A stretch of 43,500 bases of DNA from Spirochaetaceae bacterium (GTDB lineage Bacteria > Spirochaetota > Spirochaetia > WTKD01), in assembly GCA_011524535.1 (NCBI GenBank), contig WTKD01000006.1:1-43500 (forward strand), given 5' to 3'. Made by a program: the position numbers and the translations under genes. Below the pieces are notes generated by a model. It saw only the letters and a program-made list of their open reading frames with translations, was not told the origin of the DNA and made no database searches. Position 1 is the stretch's first letter, and each line of letters starts with the position of its first letter. This document shows, in pieces, positions 26,254-34,604 of this stretch.

Positions 26254-27270
26254 ATCCAGTCGCTATCTCGAGGACTGACATTCAGTGACGTATGTCTTGT
26301 CCCGCAATTTAATAACGTACCATCTCGTACGGAACCGCTACTCGAAACATGGCTAACAAGGAATAGAAAACTAGGATTACCCATCGTACCCGCAAACATG
26401 GATTCATGTGTATCCCTCGAATTGGCGACCATTTTCGTTGCGCATGGCGGAATACCGATCTTTCACCGATTTGCTCCCTTAGAAACCCAGCTGGGTTGGG
26501 TTAAAAAATTGAAGGAAAATATGTTCATCTCCTGTGGTATACAAGACGAACACATCGCCCAGGCAAGAAAACTCCTCGATGCCGGGGCTGGAGGTGTATG
26601 TATCGACGTTGCCCATGGACATTCCCTAAAAATGCTCCAGCATATAGAAGCACTGAAATCATCCCATCCAGACAAAGATATTATAGCGGGGAACGTCTGT
26701 ACCCCCATGGCATATCAAGACCTCGTCAACGCAGGAGCGGATGCGGTAAAGGTTGGCATAGGCGCCGGGGCTGCCTGCACCACGCGCATTGTTACCGGAT
26801 TTGGGGTCCCACAATTTACCGCAATATACGAATGTGCGAAGGTTGCAGAAAAACTCCGTATTCCTCTTATCGCCGATGGAGGCATTTCCTCAAGCCGTGA
26901 AATAGTTCTAGCTATAGCAGCCGGGGCCAGCTCGGTGATGATTGGCAAACTGTTTGCTCTTACAGAAGAAAGCGCTGCAAAAAAAAGAGATCACAATGGT
27001 GAACGCCAAGCTCTATACCGGGGTCAAGCCAGCAAACATTTTCAAGACGAATATTATGGCGGAATGAAAAAAGGAACCGTATCGGAAGGAATCGATTTTT
27101 GGAAGAAAGTGTCCGGCAGCACAGAAGAATTGATACACGAACTTCTGGGCGGTATACGTAGCGGACTCACCTATGGCGGATCACGGAACATAAAAGAGCT
27201 CCAAAGAAAAGCCGAGTTCATGGAAGTAAGCCCTTCCTACGCAGAAGAAAGCAAACCGAGAACCACATAA
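26254..27270 (+). CDS. CBS-less IMP dehydrogenase/GMP reductase family enzyme
   Basis: About 338 aa. The barrel starts with [21 protein letters not shown] and continues with [37 protein letters not shown] (the flap with catalytic Cys), [11 protein letters not shown] and MIGKLFA, and ends with [21 protein letters not shown]. No CBS pair lies between the barrel strands, so it has the size of a GMP reductase or of the rare CBS-less IMP dehydrogenases. Motifs do not settle which reaction it does. The first ATG in frame (26398) would cut off the conserved first strand. No ATG, GTG or TTG lies upstream before an in-frame TAA near 26200, yet a perfect AGGAGG precedes the first codons, so start at ATC (26251/26254) or a point mutation must be assumed. 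Confidence 0.85.
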   Translation: MQSLSRGLTFSDVCLVPQFNNVPSRTEPLLETWLTRNRKLGLPIVPANMDSCVSLELATIFVAHGGIPIFHRFAPLETQLGWVKKLKENMFISCGIQDEHIAQARKLLDAGAGGVCIDVAHGHSLKMLQHIEALKSSHPDKDIIAGNVCTPMAYQDLVNAGADAVKVGIGAGAACTTRIVTGFGVPQFTAIYECAKVAEKLRIPLIADGGISSSREIVLAIAAGASSVMIGKLFALTEESAAKKRDHNGERQALYRGQASKHFQDEYYGGMKKGTVSEGIDFWKKVSGSTEELIHELLGGIRSGLTYGGSRNIKELQRKAEFMEVSPSYAEESKPRTT

Positions 27271-27346
27271 TACGACAAATCATCGATTTCAGCAGATTTC
27301 TTTCATAGGAGAGTCTTCAAGAGTCCTAGGAGAACCCTATTGTTCA

Positions 27347-27375
27347 TTGAATCGAGACGTGACATCTGGTATAAT
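27347..27375 (+). promoter_or_regulatory. Promoter of the small membrane protein gene
   Basis: TTGAAT (27347-27352), 17-base spacer, TATAAT (27370-27375). The ATG at 27381 follows after five bases without a Shine-Dalgarno, so this is probably a leaderless message. Confidence 0.65.
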
Positions 27376-27380
27376 CTGCC

Positions 27381-27800
27381 ATGCCTAGGCAAAAACTGTA
27401 CGGAACGACAAATGATTCAATACGATCGCTAATTATCAAAAAGCATAAACGAAGACTTAGAGATTACAGCCTCCCCATTTCTATATTGGCCTCTACCCTC
27501 GCTTTCACTTTGTATGTCATCAGGAACATATTAATAGTTGTTCTTCAGCGTTTTTCACTGGACTCCTTTGGAAGCCTCACCTACATGATAGCCTTCATTG
27601 GCGTAATTGCTATCACCGCCTTGGTTGTTTTATCTCTAATCACCAGTCTCTTGGCCACAGCTTCTGCCACTCCCCATAGTCGCGCCTTTACATCGGCTAT
27701 TATTTCTATTTCATTGACGGTCTTATCCGCGATCTTTCTTTCATCATTAACTGAGACGTTTCTCGAACTCACTACAGCGGTATTGAGACCCCTTCTCTAA
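27381..27800 (+). CDS. Small membrane protein of unknown function
   Basis: 139 aa. A basic N-terminal 28 residues (KKHKRRLRDY) is followed by three long hydrophobic segments of about 20 residues each (near 30-52, 65-90 and 103-122), so it is probably an inner-membrane protein with a cytoplasmic basic N-terminus. I do not recognise a family. A consensus-like promoter directly before the ATG supports it as a real gene. It lies between the IMPDH-like gene and the NadR-like gene, 79 bases before the latter. Confidence 0.6.
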   Translation: MPRQKLYGTTNDSIRSLIIKKHKRRLRDYSLPISILASTLAFTLYVIRNILIVVLQRFSLDSFGSLTYMIAFIGVIAITALVVLSLITSLLATASATPHSRAFTSAIISISLTVLSAIFLSSLTETFLELTTAVLRPLL

Positions 27801-27845
27801 AAACTGGCTCTAAACAGCGCGATACATCGCCTCCTATTTCTTTCT

Positions 27846-27874
27846 CTGACAAAATACATTCTCCATGACACAAT
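27846..27874 (+). promoter_or_regulatory. Promoter of the NadR-like gene
   Basis: CTGACA (27846-27851), 17-base spacer, CACAAT (27869-27874). The ATG at 27880 follows after five bases without a Shine-Dalgarno. Confidence 0.45.
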
Positions 27875-27879
27875 AAGTC

Positions 27880-28764
27880 ATGACCGGTCTCATTCTTGGC
27901 AGATTTATCCCGCCACACAACGGACACCTACAATTGATCAACACCGCCCTGGCACAATGCACACGGGTATACCTCGTAATTTGCTCTCTAAAAACCGATG
28001 CAATCCCTGCCGGCTCTCGCATATATTGGATTAAACAGTTGTTCGCACAAGAAATCGCCATATCATCCCTCGTGCTCATTCATATAGACAAGGAACTACC
28101 TGCTGCGCAGAGAAATCGCCCTCACGCCCCCGAAATTTGGGCCGGAGCCATCACCGAGCACATCCCCGGCCATATAGATGCCGTTTTTTCATCCGAACCC
28201 TATGGCGAAGAATTATCGCATGCGCTTGGGGCGCAATGCATTCAATTTGATACCAATCGCCCTCATGTCCCCGTTTCTGCATCAAACATACTCGCCGACC
28301 CTCAGCACCATTGGGAGCACGTTCCGATAAATGTCCGTCCCTATTTTGCAAAAACAGTATACTCGCGCTGCCCCAACATGTGCTACACAACATTCATCCA
28401 TGTACCAAGCTCCCCATTGGCAGTGCATATCTCGGAGATCTTATCTATTCCCGAATACAACGAATCATCCCCAAAGTCATGGGCCTTTGTATCCTCTCTG
28501 GATATCCCAAAACTCCTCGAACTTTCCTCTAGTATCGGTGCTGGGATCATCTCCACGCTTCTATCTACTGAGAACATCAGAACAACCAAATGCTTGCCTT
28601 TTTCCACAGAAGAAACTCGATCCAAACAAGAGCCTCTCTCCCTGACTGCCAGTATCGAACAATCAAAAATATATCTAACAATGATAACCAATCACATACT
28701 TACCGTATTACGCGATGTATATTCTATACATATAAGCGTTCCTAATTATCCGCTCGATGAATAG
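27880..28764 (+). CDS. NadR-like nucleotidyltransferase with a degenerate kinase region
   Basis: 294 aa. Residues 1-158 are a nicotinamide-nucleotide adenylyltransferase domain of NadR type: GRFIPPHNGH (7-16, the GxxxPxHxGH nucleotide-binding motif), RPHAPEIWAGAI, then VSASNILADPQHHWEHVPINVRPYFAKTV (two pieces of one conserved segment, about 132-160), corresponding to the ISGA.IR.NP..YWEYIP..V.PFF.RTV part of NadR. In NadR a ribosylnicotinamide-kinase P-loop (GGESSGKST) follows at once. Here the sequence reads YSRCPNMCYTTF, and no Walker A or later kinase motif is seen in the remaining 135 residues. It may still make NAD from NMN, while the kinase part has been lost or reshaped. No HTH regulator domain is present. 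Confidence 0.75.
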   Translation: MTGLILGRFIPPHNGHLQLINTALAQCTRVYLVICSLKTDAIPAGSRIYWIKQLFAQEIAISSLVLIHIDKELPAAQRNRPHAPEIWAGAITEHIPGHIDAVFSSEPYGEELSHALGAQCIQFDTNRPHVPVSASNILADPQHHWEHVPINVRPYFAKTVYSRCPNMCYTTFIHVPSSPLAVHISEILSIPEYNESSPKSWAFVSSLDIPKLLELSSSIGAGIISTLLSTENIRTTKCLPFSTEETRSKQEPLSLTASIEQSKIYLTMITNHILTVLRDVYSIHISVPNYPLDE

Positions 28765-28817
28765 ACTCTTATCTATGGGGCAAACGATTATTGCAAAAAT
28801 GTAGTGTGTATAGCTGA

Positions 28818-30101
28818 TTATGGGCGGGTACGTTTACGATCCCTGGGAAATGCAGACGCTTCTTTTACATTTTTTAATCTCAAGATTTTTTGCGCAAGCC
28901 GTTCAAGACCAATAGCAAATCCGCCATGGGGTGGGCATCCATACGAAAATATTTTAACATAATCTCTCAGCGAAGATTCTGAAAGCCCATTGACCGAGAT
29001 AGACTCCTTCAGCATTGTTGTGTCGTGTATACGCTGACCGCCCGTTGTAATCTCCACCCCTCCATACAGGAGGTCGAAACTACGCGAATATTTTTCCTTC
29101 GGATATGTGTAGAATGGTCTTTTTCGTATTGGGAATTCGTATACGAACACGGCAGGAACATTGTGTTCTTCTTGAGCCCACAAGCATAATTCACGTTCAG
29201 CCTCTGGGTCGATATCAAAGACAACCTTTTTTGTGCGTTTTTTTAACAATTTTTTTGCCTCGGCGTAAGTACATCTCGGTATCTTAGACAGCGCCTCACT
29301 GTCTGGTACCGTTACATTCCACATATCCAAAGCGGGTGCACACCGCTCTGCAACGGTAGATATTATATGCTGCAACAACTGCGTCTCAAGGTCCATGAGA
29401 TCGTGTTCATCCTGTATGAATGCCATCTCAACATCAAGAGAAATATATTCATTGAGATGCCGAGAAGTTTCATGTTTTTCCGCACGGTAGGCGGGACCTA
29501 TTTCAAAAACCCGCTCCAAACCCGATGCAACCATCGCCTGTTTATAGAACTGTGGCGATTGTGCCAGATACACGACCTCATCGAAATAGGAAACAGAAAA
29601 CAACCCTGTTCCCCCTTCGGTCCCCGTTCCTATAAGTTTGCTCGTTTTTATTTCGGTAAAGCCATTCGAACGCAAAAATGATCCAAAGGCGTCGATGATC
29701 ACGGATTCTAATTCAAAAATACTCCGCACCATTGGATGTCGAAGACTGCTAATACGCTGATCGAGTAGCAATTCTAGGCTATAGGATTCAGCCGATTGTG
29801 CGGGATTTACCGGAACGGGTTCATAGGAAACCCCGAGAATCTCGGTATTATCTACATGGATCTCTATTCCACTAGGAGAACGCTCGTTTGAAACCACCGT
29901 TCCCCAGACACGAATAACGGATTCCTGAGCAAATGTCTGACTAGAATCATTGTACACAAGCTGTACAACACCACTCCGATCACGGAGCAAGACAAACTGT
30001 ATTTTTCCAAAATCGCGGATACGGTGCACCCATCCCTCGAGGCATATCCTTGAATTTAGATGCTTACCGACATCGTTAGCGAGAATTCTCTGTTCGTTCA
30101 T
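28818..30101 (-). CDS. aspS2: Archaeal-type aspartyl-tRNA synthetase (AspRS2), probably non-discriminating
   Basis: 427 aa, the size of archaeal AspRS without the bacterial GAD insertion. The anticodon-binding OB fold has LEGWVHRIRDFG and VLLRDRSGVVQ. Class II motif 2 is FEIGPAYRAEKHETSRHLNEY, and motif 3 is GFAIGLERLAQKIL with SAFPRDRKRTRP at the end. Residue 26 is His (GWVH). Published archaeal work links Trp at this site to Asp-only charging and His to relaxed charging of tRNA-Asn. The gene overlaps gatB by 26 bases and is the last of a gatCAB-aspS2 operon, which fits charging tRNA-Asn with Asp for amidation by GatCAB. A separate bacterial AspRS is at 35917. Relaxed specificity is an inference. 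Confidence 0.93.
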   Translation of the reverse strand: MNEQRILANDVGKHLNSRICLEGWVHRIRDFGKIQFVLLRDRSGVVQLVYNDSSQTFAQESVIRVWGTVVSNERSPSGIEIHVDNTEILGVSYEPVPVNPAQSAESYSLELLLDQRISSLRHPMVRSIFELESVIIDAFGSFLRSNGFTEIKTSKLIGTGTEGGTGLFSVSYFDEVVYLAQSPQFYKQAMVASGLERVFEIGPAYRAEKHETSRHLNEYISLDVEMAFIQDEHDLMDLETQLLQHIISTVAERCAPALDMWNVTVPDSEALSKIPRCTYAEAKKLLKKRTKKVVFDIDPEAERELCLWAQEEHNVPAVFVYEFPIRKRPFYTYPKEKYSRSFDLLYGGVEITTGGQRIHDTTMLKESISVNGLSESSLRDYVKIFSYGCPPHGGFAIGLERLAQKILRLKNVKEASAFPRDRKRTRP

Positions 30102-31518
30102 CTACTACCCTTTGGAGTATTTCTTTACCTCGCTGAGGTTGAATCTGCCCCTTACTCAGGCGCATCAATGCCCCCATAAGAAAATCGACTCCCTTGGCGG
30201 AGCCCGATTTGATCTGCTCAATAATCGTAGGATTGGTATCACAAACTTCTTCAGCCATTGTTTTTATCGAAACTTCGTCGGTGATCAATGTCCATCCTTC
30301 CGCCTTGAGAATATTTCGAGGAGACCCCTTCCCCTCGGTCATGGCATGTATCAACTGCTTCGCTTTGCGTCCGCTAATCAATTCTTCTTGTAATAATTCA
30401 AAAAACTCTTTTAAATCTTCAAACCGTATGGGCACATCGCCAAGCGTCGATCCTACAACGCTCAAGGAGCCACGCAGATCACCAGCCAGCCATTGGGCAA
30501 CCGCCTGTGCTTCCAGACCGGACTCACACAATCTATAGAACATATCGCCAAATTCTTTTTCGTCGACAAATATCATGGCAACTTGTTCGCTGAGCCTATA
30601 TTGTTCGAGTAAATCGACCAAGCGCGAAACCGGCAAAACAAGTTTTTTTTCTTTTGCAGCCTTTATCACATCTTGAGAAATCGAAACTTCGGGTATATCT
30701 GGTTCTTGAAAATAGCGATAGTCATGCACCTCTTCCTTGCTTCTCATCCCCTCGGTAATATCCTTGTTGGCATTCCATAGCCTTGTTTCAAGTTTCACAG
30801 GCATGCCTTCATTCAAAAGTTCGGTTTGCCGCTCTATTTCAAACAGAAGCGCCTTTTTTACAAAATGAAAACTATTGAGGTTCTTTATTTCTACTTTTGC
30901 CCCCAAAGTCTTGGCATCTTTGCTCAACGAAATGTTAGCATCGCAGCGGAAAGAACCTTCTTCCATCGTTGCATCGGAAACATCAAGGTATTGGATCGTT
31001 TTGTGGAATTGCCGAATCATTGCTTCGGTTTCCTCGGGGCTGCGCAATTCGGGCTGCGTTACAATTTCAACCAGCGGATATCCAGCGCGATTGTAATCAA
31101 CATAGCTTTCACTCTCAGCATGTACCAACTTTCCAGCATCTTCCTCTAAATGGAGCTCCCGAATAGCAATATGGCGGAGCTCTCCCGCATAATAATACGA
31201 AAATTTTCCCTCTCCACCAACAGGCTGACGATACTGACTAATTTGATAATTTTTTGGCATATCTGGATAGAAATAATTTTTCCGATCAAAGACCAAGGTT
31301 TCTGCCAACTTACACTGTAAAGAATCGATTATTTGGATCGCCTTAACAATCGCTTCTTTATTTGGAACGGGAAGAGTCCCTGGCAGCCCCATACACACGG
31401 GACAAATATACGCGTTTGCTTCTTCCCCAAACTGCGCTCTGCACCCGCAAAACATTTTGGTGTTAGTATTCAGGTGTACGTGTATCTCAAGCCCAATATG
31501 CACACAATATGACATCAT
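30076..31518 (-). CDS. gatB: Asp-tRNA(Asn)/Glu-tRNA(Gln) amidotransferase subunit B
   Basis: 480 aa. It has the GatB hallmarks: VHIGLEIHVHLNTNTKMFCGC, CPVCMGLPGTLPVPN (zinc and tRNA-binding part), RKNYFYPDMPKNYQISQY, ELHLEEDAGKLVH, VDYNRAGYPLVEIVT and RCDANISL. It ends in the YqeY-like helical tail (DFLMGALMRLSKGQIQP). GatB phosphorylates the misacylated aminoacyl end and passes ammonia from GatA to it. ATGATG overlaps the stop of gatA by four bases, a sign of translational coupling, and gatB overlaps aspS2 by 26 bases. Length is normal. Confidence 0.97.
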   Translation of the reverse strand: MMSYCVHIGLEIHVHLNTNTKMFCGCRAQFGEEANAYICPVCMGLPGTLPVPNKEAIVKAIQIIDSLQCKLAETLVFDRKNYFYPDMPKNYQISQYRQPVGGEGKFSYYYAGELRHIAIRELHLEEDAGKLVHAESESYVDYNRAGYPLVEIVTQPELRSPEETEAMIRQFHKTIQYLDVSDATMEEGSFRCDANISLSKDAKTLGAKVEIKNLNSFHFVKKALLFEIERQTELLNEGMPVKLETRLWNANKDITEGMRSKEEVHDYRYFQEPDIPEVSISQDVIKAAKEKKLVLPVSRLVDLLEQYRLSEQVAMIFVDEKEFGDMFYRLCESGLEAQAVAQWLAGDLRGSLSVVGSTLGDVPIRFEDLKEFFELLQEELISGRKAKQLIHAMTEGKGSPRNILKAEGWTLITDEVSIKTMAEEVCDTNPTIIEQIKSGSAKGVDFLMGALMRLSKGQIQPQRGKEILQRVVDERTENSR

Positions 31519-32918
31519 TCACTCCCCATCATTCCTAACGATGTATATCCCGAAGGTCTCATGATTTTCTCTTCTGGGCGCATACTTTGAACCAAGGAAA
31601 ATAGTTTTGATTCACTGTGTGCCGGCCCTACAAATTGCATACCTACGGGCAATCGCTCGTCTTCTCCCATTGGGAATGACAATGCCGGCAAGCCGCCAAG
31701 ATTCGCCAAGACATTAAAAATGTCTCCGTATTTTATGGCCACTTCATCCAAACTATCTTCGACTGAAAACGCTTCGATCGGATATACCGGAAGAAATACC
31801 GCATCATAGGAAGCAAACAACCTTCGAAACGCGCTAACAAGATCTCGCCGGACGGCCAAGGCCTTGCCGTAATATTGATCATAAAACCCGCTTCTCAGTA
31901 CATAAGTTCCGAGTAATGTTCGAAACACAACCTCATTGCCAAACGCCTGACTACGCGTATCAAATAAATACTCGAGATAGGTGTCCGCCTGCCCCTTGCG
32001 TTTTCCGTAACGTATGCCATCGTACCGCGCAAGGTTACTAGAAGCCTCTGCCGTTGCAATAATATAGTAGGCTGCTATAGCATTTTCTATCAGGGGAAAA
32101 TCTACCGTCTCAATTTCATATCCTTGGGCAAGGAGCATGTCGCATCCTTTGCGGTATACTCTATGCGTTGATTCGCTCAGAATGCCCCGATCAAACGAAA
32201 GCACCGCAATGCGTGCCGATAATGATTTTTTTTCTGTTGATGGAGAAGATGAAGAATCGCGTGCGTTGGAGATATCCACCGAGCTAGCATCCCGCGGATC
32301 CATTCCTTTACTGAGAGAAAAAATCTGCTCAATATATTCAAGACTTTCACCCAATACCCCAATACAATCGAGTGAGGAAGCAAAAGCAACCAAGCCGAAA
32401 CGAGACAAGGCTCCGTATGTGGGCTTCAATCCATATACGCCGCAAAAAGAAGCAGGCTGCCGAACAGATCCTCCTGTATCAGAGCCAAGTGCCAAGGGAG
32501 CCATTCCAGACGCAACCGATGCTGCCGAACCTCCACTTGAACCGCCGGCACTCCGAGAAAGATCCCAGGGATTTTTTGTTTTTCCATGAATGCTATGAGT
32601 TGTTGAAGCTCCCATGCCGAATTCATCTAAATTCGTTTTTCCTACAACATGGAGACCTGCATCAAGTAATCGCTCAACCACCGTTGCATTGTAAACAGCC
32701 TTGTAGTTTGCCAATATAGGAGAACCGCAGGTGAGGGGTAGCCCAGAAACAGATATGTTATCCTTCACTAAAATTGGAATTTCACTCAATGGGTGAGTCG
32801 TGGGACGAGCTGGAATAGCGTCGCAATCGAAATGGCAAATCGATCGAATGTTTTTGTTCATGGCTTCGACCGCTGCCCGGTATTGTTCTTTATGCCGAGA
32901 AGTAACACCACTCCACAT
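31515..32918 (-). CDS. gatA: Asp-tRNA(Asn)/Glu-tRNA(Gln) amidotransferase subunit A
   Basis: 467 aa amidase-signature enzyme. The catalytic triad is visible as Lys52 (ILVKDN), cis-Ser127 (GGSSGGSAA) and Ser151 (DTGGSVRQPA), with the same spacing as in Staphylococcus GatA. It releases ammonia from glutamine or asparagine and passes it to GatB. KTNLDEFGMGAS and LKPTYGALSRFGL are GatA-specific. It starts two bases after the gatC stop and overlaps gatB by four bases. Slightly shorter than the usual 480-490 aa, but nothing essential is missing. Confidence 0.97.
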   Translation of the reverse strand: MWSGVTSRHKEQYRAAVEAMNKNIRSICHFDCDAIPARPTTHPLSEIPILVKDNISVSGLPLTCGSPILANYKAVYNATVVERLLDAGLHVVGKTNLDEFGMGASTTHSIHGKTKNPWDLSRSAGGSSGGSAASVASGMAPLALGSDTGGSVRQPASFCGVYGLKPTYGALSRFGLVAFASSLDCIGVLGESLEYIEQIFSLSKGMDPRDASSVDISNARDSSSSPSTEKKSLSARIAVLSFDRGILSESTHRVYRKGCDMLLAQGYEIETVDFPLIENAIAAYYIIATAEASSNLARYDGIRYGKRKGQADTYLEYLFDTRSQAFGNEVVFRTLLGTYVLRSGFYDQYYGKALAVRRDLVSAFRRLFASYDAVFLPVYPIEAFSVEDSLDEVAIKYGDIFNVLANLGGLPALSFPMGEDERLPVGMQFVGPAHSESKLFSLVQSMRPEEKIMRPSGYTSLGMMGSE

Positions 32919-32920
32919 CG

Positions 32921-33205
32921 CTACAACACCGATGGAATGACAACATACCCATCTTCTTCACCCTCTGAAGCGTTAATTATATCTGTTGCATAATGGGATG
33001 CTTGTACTGTATCTTTACGAAGCGTTTGACTCGAATCCTTACTGGCTGCATCATCATTTGTTTCGCTAGAATACTGCGAAAGCTTATCGAAATGTTTTGA
33101 CAACCCATATAGCTGCTGATGAACGTACGCCTCAAGTGACTCATTAATACGAACACGATACATATACTGTGTGGATGCAAACTCTTCGGTCGATTGCTCG
33201 AGCAT
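32921..33205 (-). CDS. gatC: Asp-tRNA(Asn)/Glu-tRNA(Gln) amidotransferase subunit C
   Basis: 94 aa, weakly conserved as is usual for this subunit. The C-terminal ASEGEEDGYVVIPSVL matches the end of GatC (EEDGYF.VP.V), and the N-terminal helix with ESLEAYVHQQLYGLSKHFDKL fits the helical GatC start. The middle is Ser/Asp/Thr-rich and looser than normal. GatC wraps around the GatA-GatB interface and holds the complex together. It is the first gene of the gatC-gatA-gatB-aspS2 operon; a consensus-like promoter ends eight bases before the ATG. Confidence 0.85.
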   Translation of the reverse strand: MLEQSTEEFASTQYMYRVRINESLEAYVHQQLYGLSKHFDKLSQYSSETNDDAASKDSSQTLRKDTVQASHYATDIINASEGEEDGYVVIPSVL

Positions 33206-33213
33206 GGAACTGT

Positions 33214-33242
33214 ATAATACTCCAGAAATGTGACCTCGTCAA
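33214..33242 (-). promoter_or_regulatory. Promoter of the gatCAB-aspS2 operon
   Basis: On the minus strand TTGACG (33237-33242), 17-base spacer, TATTAT (33214-33219). The gatC ATG follows after eight bases with no Shine-Dalgarno, so the operon message may be leaderless. The promoter sits in the short gap after the HisA-HisE fusion gene. Confidence 0.65.
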
Positions 33243-33260
33243 ATCTCTTCGGTCACGATT

Positions 33261-34604
33261 TTATCGCTGTTGATGCCTCTCCTCTAACTCTTCAAGCACA
33301 TCATTCCAGCTAACCCCCTCGGCCAATAAAAGTACAAGCATGTGGTAGAGCATGTCGCTGCATTCTAAAACGAGCTCTTTTTTATCCTGCGCCAAGGCAA
33401 TTTCTATCCCCTCTTCTGCAAGTTTCTTGCGTATGACCTGAGTCCCCTCTTTCAACAAATACGTAGTATAACTACCTTCGCTTGGATTTTTTTGTCGTGT
33501 TTTAATCGTCTCCCACAAGGCTTCCATAACCGCTGCCTTATGAGGTGATGTATCATTCGAGATAATGGGCTGGCTGTCCTTGCCCGCATTACTTGGAATC
33601 TCTGCAGGAGTAGAAACAAATAGTGCATCGAATGGCGGTGCGTTCTGACTAGCCACCTCATACCACTGTAGATGATCGGCTATAGCTCCGAAAACAAATC
33701 GCTCTTTGTATACCTCTTCATAGGGAAGCACACGACCGGTTTTTTCGTGTACTACCCATAACGTTTCTTCTTCAAGTGTCTTTTTGTAGGATTTCTCATT
33801 TCCCATCGCATAGATGAGCCTTTTTCTCAACCTATCGCTGTTTCGAATAACAATGGGTTTATATTTTGTGTGTTGCTCGTTAAGCAAATCCTCGAGAGTT
33901 ATTCGATTTTCATAAATCGCCTTGCCCATGATAACACCCGATAATGATGCTTCTCCCTGCGAAAAGACCTTCCGCACATCTTCATCAGACCCAATCCCTC
34001 CCGATAAAATAACCGAAGCCCCTTGTTCCTGCGCAAGCAATGTGATCTCATTTGTTCGTGTGATATCTGGCCCTTCGAGCGTTCCATCTTTCGCAATATT
34101 GGTAAAAATTATTTGCTCTACGCCCCAAGAACATACCTGATTTACCAAGGAATTTGTTTTATATTGAGCATTCATACTCCATCCAGCGATATACGCATTC
34201 CCGTCTTTCTCATCTATCCCTGCAATAATTCTCCCCGGATACGCATGAACCCACGATTGCACTTCACGCTGAGATTTAACAAGCGCAGAGCCAACGATAA
34301 CATAATCGATTTCTAAGGCGAGTAATTCTTCAACATCTGCCTGGGTCCTCACCCCTCCACCAACTTCAAGAATCATAGACGAAGCAGATCGCATACGTCT
34401 AATAACCGAACGATTATTACCCGTAGAAAAAGCAGCATCAAGATCAACCACATGCACACGGTGTATTCCCACCGAGGCATACGCTTTTATTTGCTCTACT
34501 GGGTCTACCTCATAAAATGTTGCTTCTTCTCTTCGCCCTTTATGCAATCGGACGCATTTTCCATCCAAAAGATCTATCGCAGGAATGAGTGATTTATAGC
34601 TCAT
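33261..34604 (-). CDS. HisA-HisE fusion with a degenerate HisI-like middle
   Basis: 447 aa. Residues 1-240 are HisA, the ProFAR isomerase barrel: IPAIDLLDGKCVRL with Asp11, VGGGVRT, AGIDEKDG with Asp131, NIAKDGTLEGPD and LSGGIGSDEDV. Residues of about 358-447 are a phosphoribosyl-ATP pyrophosphatase (HisE): EALWETIKTRQ, SYTTYLLKEG, KLAEEGIEIALA and ECSDMLYHMLVLL. Between them, residues 250-335 keep the outline of HisI (KRLIYAMGNEKSYKKTLEE, then TGRVLPYEE). They lack the CDxDxD and CHTG...C residues that bind Mg and Zn in phosphoribosyl-AMP cyclohydrolase; there is no Cys at all. It overlaps the upstream DtxR-family gene by 11 bases. Three histidine steps seem once joined, with one lost. Confidence 0.88.
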   Translation of the reverse strand: MSYKSLIPAIDLLDGKCVRLHKGRREEATFYEVDPVEQIKAYASVGIHRVHVVDLDAAFSTGNNRSVIRRMRSASSMILEVGGGVRTQADVEELLALEIDYVIVGSALVKSQREVQSWVHAYPGRIIAGIDEKDGNAYIAGWSMNAQYKTNSLVNQVCSWGVEQIIFTNIAKDGTLEGPDITRTNEITLLAQEQGASVILSGGIGSDEDVRKVFSQGEASLSGVIMGKAIYENRITLEDLLNEQHTKYKPIVIRNSDRLRKRLIYAMGNEKSYKKTLEEETLWVVHEKTGRVLPYEEVYKERFVFGAIADHLQWYEVASQNAPPFDALFVSTPAEIPSNAGKDSQPIISNDTSPHKAAVMEALWETIKTRQKNPSEGSYTTYLLKEGTQVIRKKLAEEGIEIALAQDKKELVLECSDMLYHMLVLLLAEGVSWNDVLEELEERHQQR

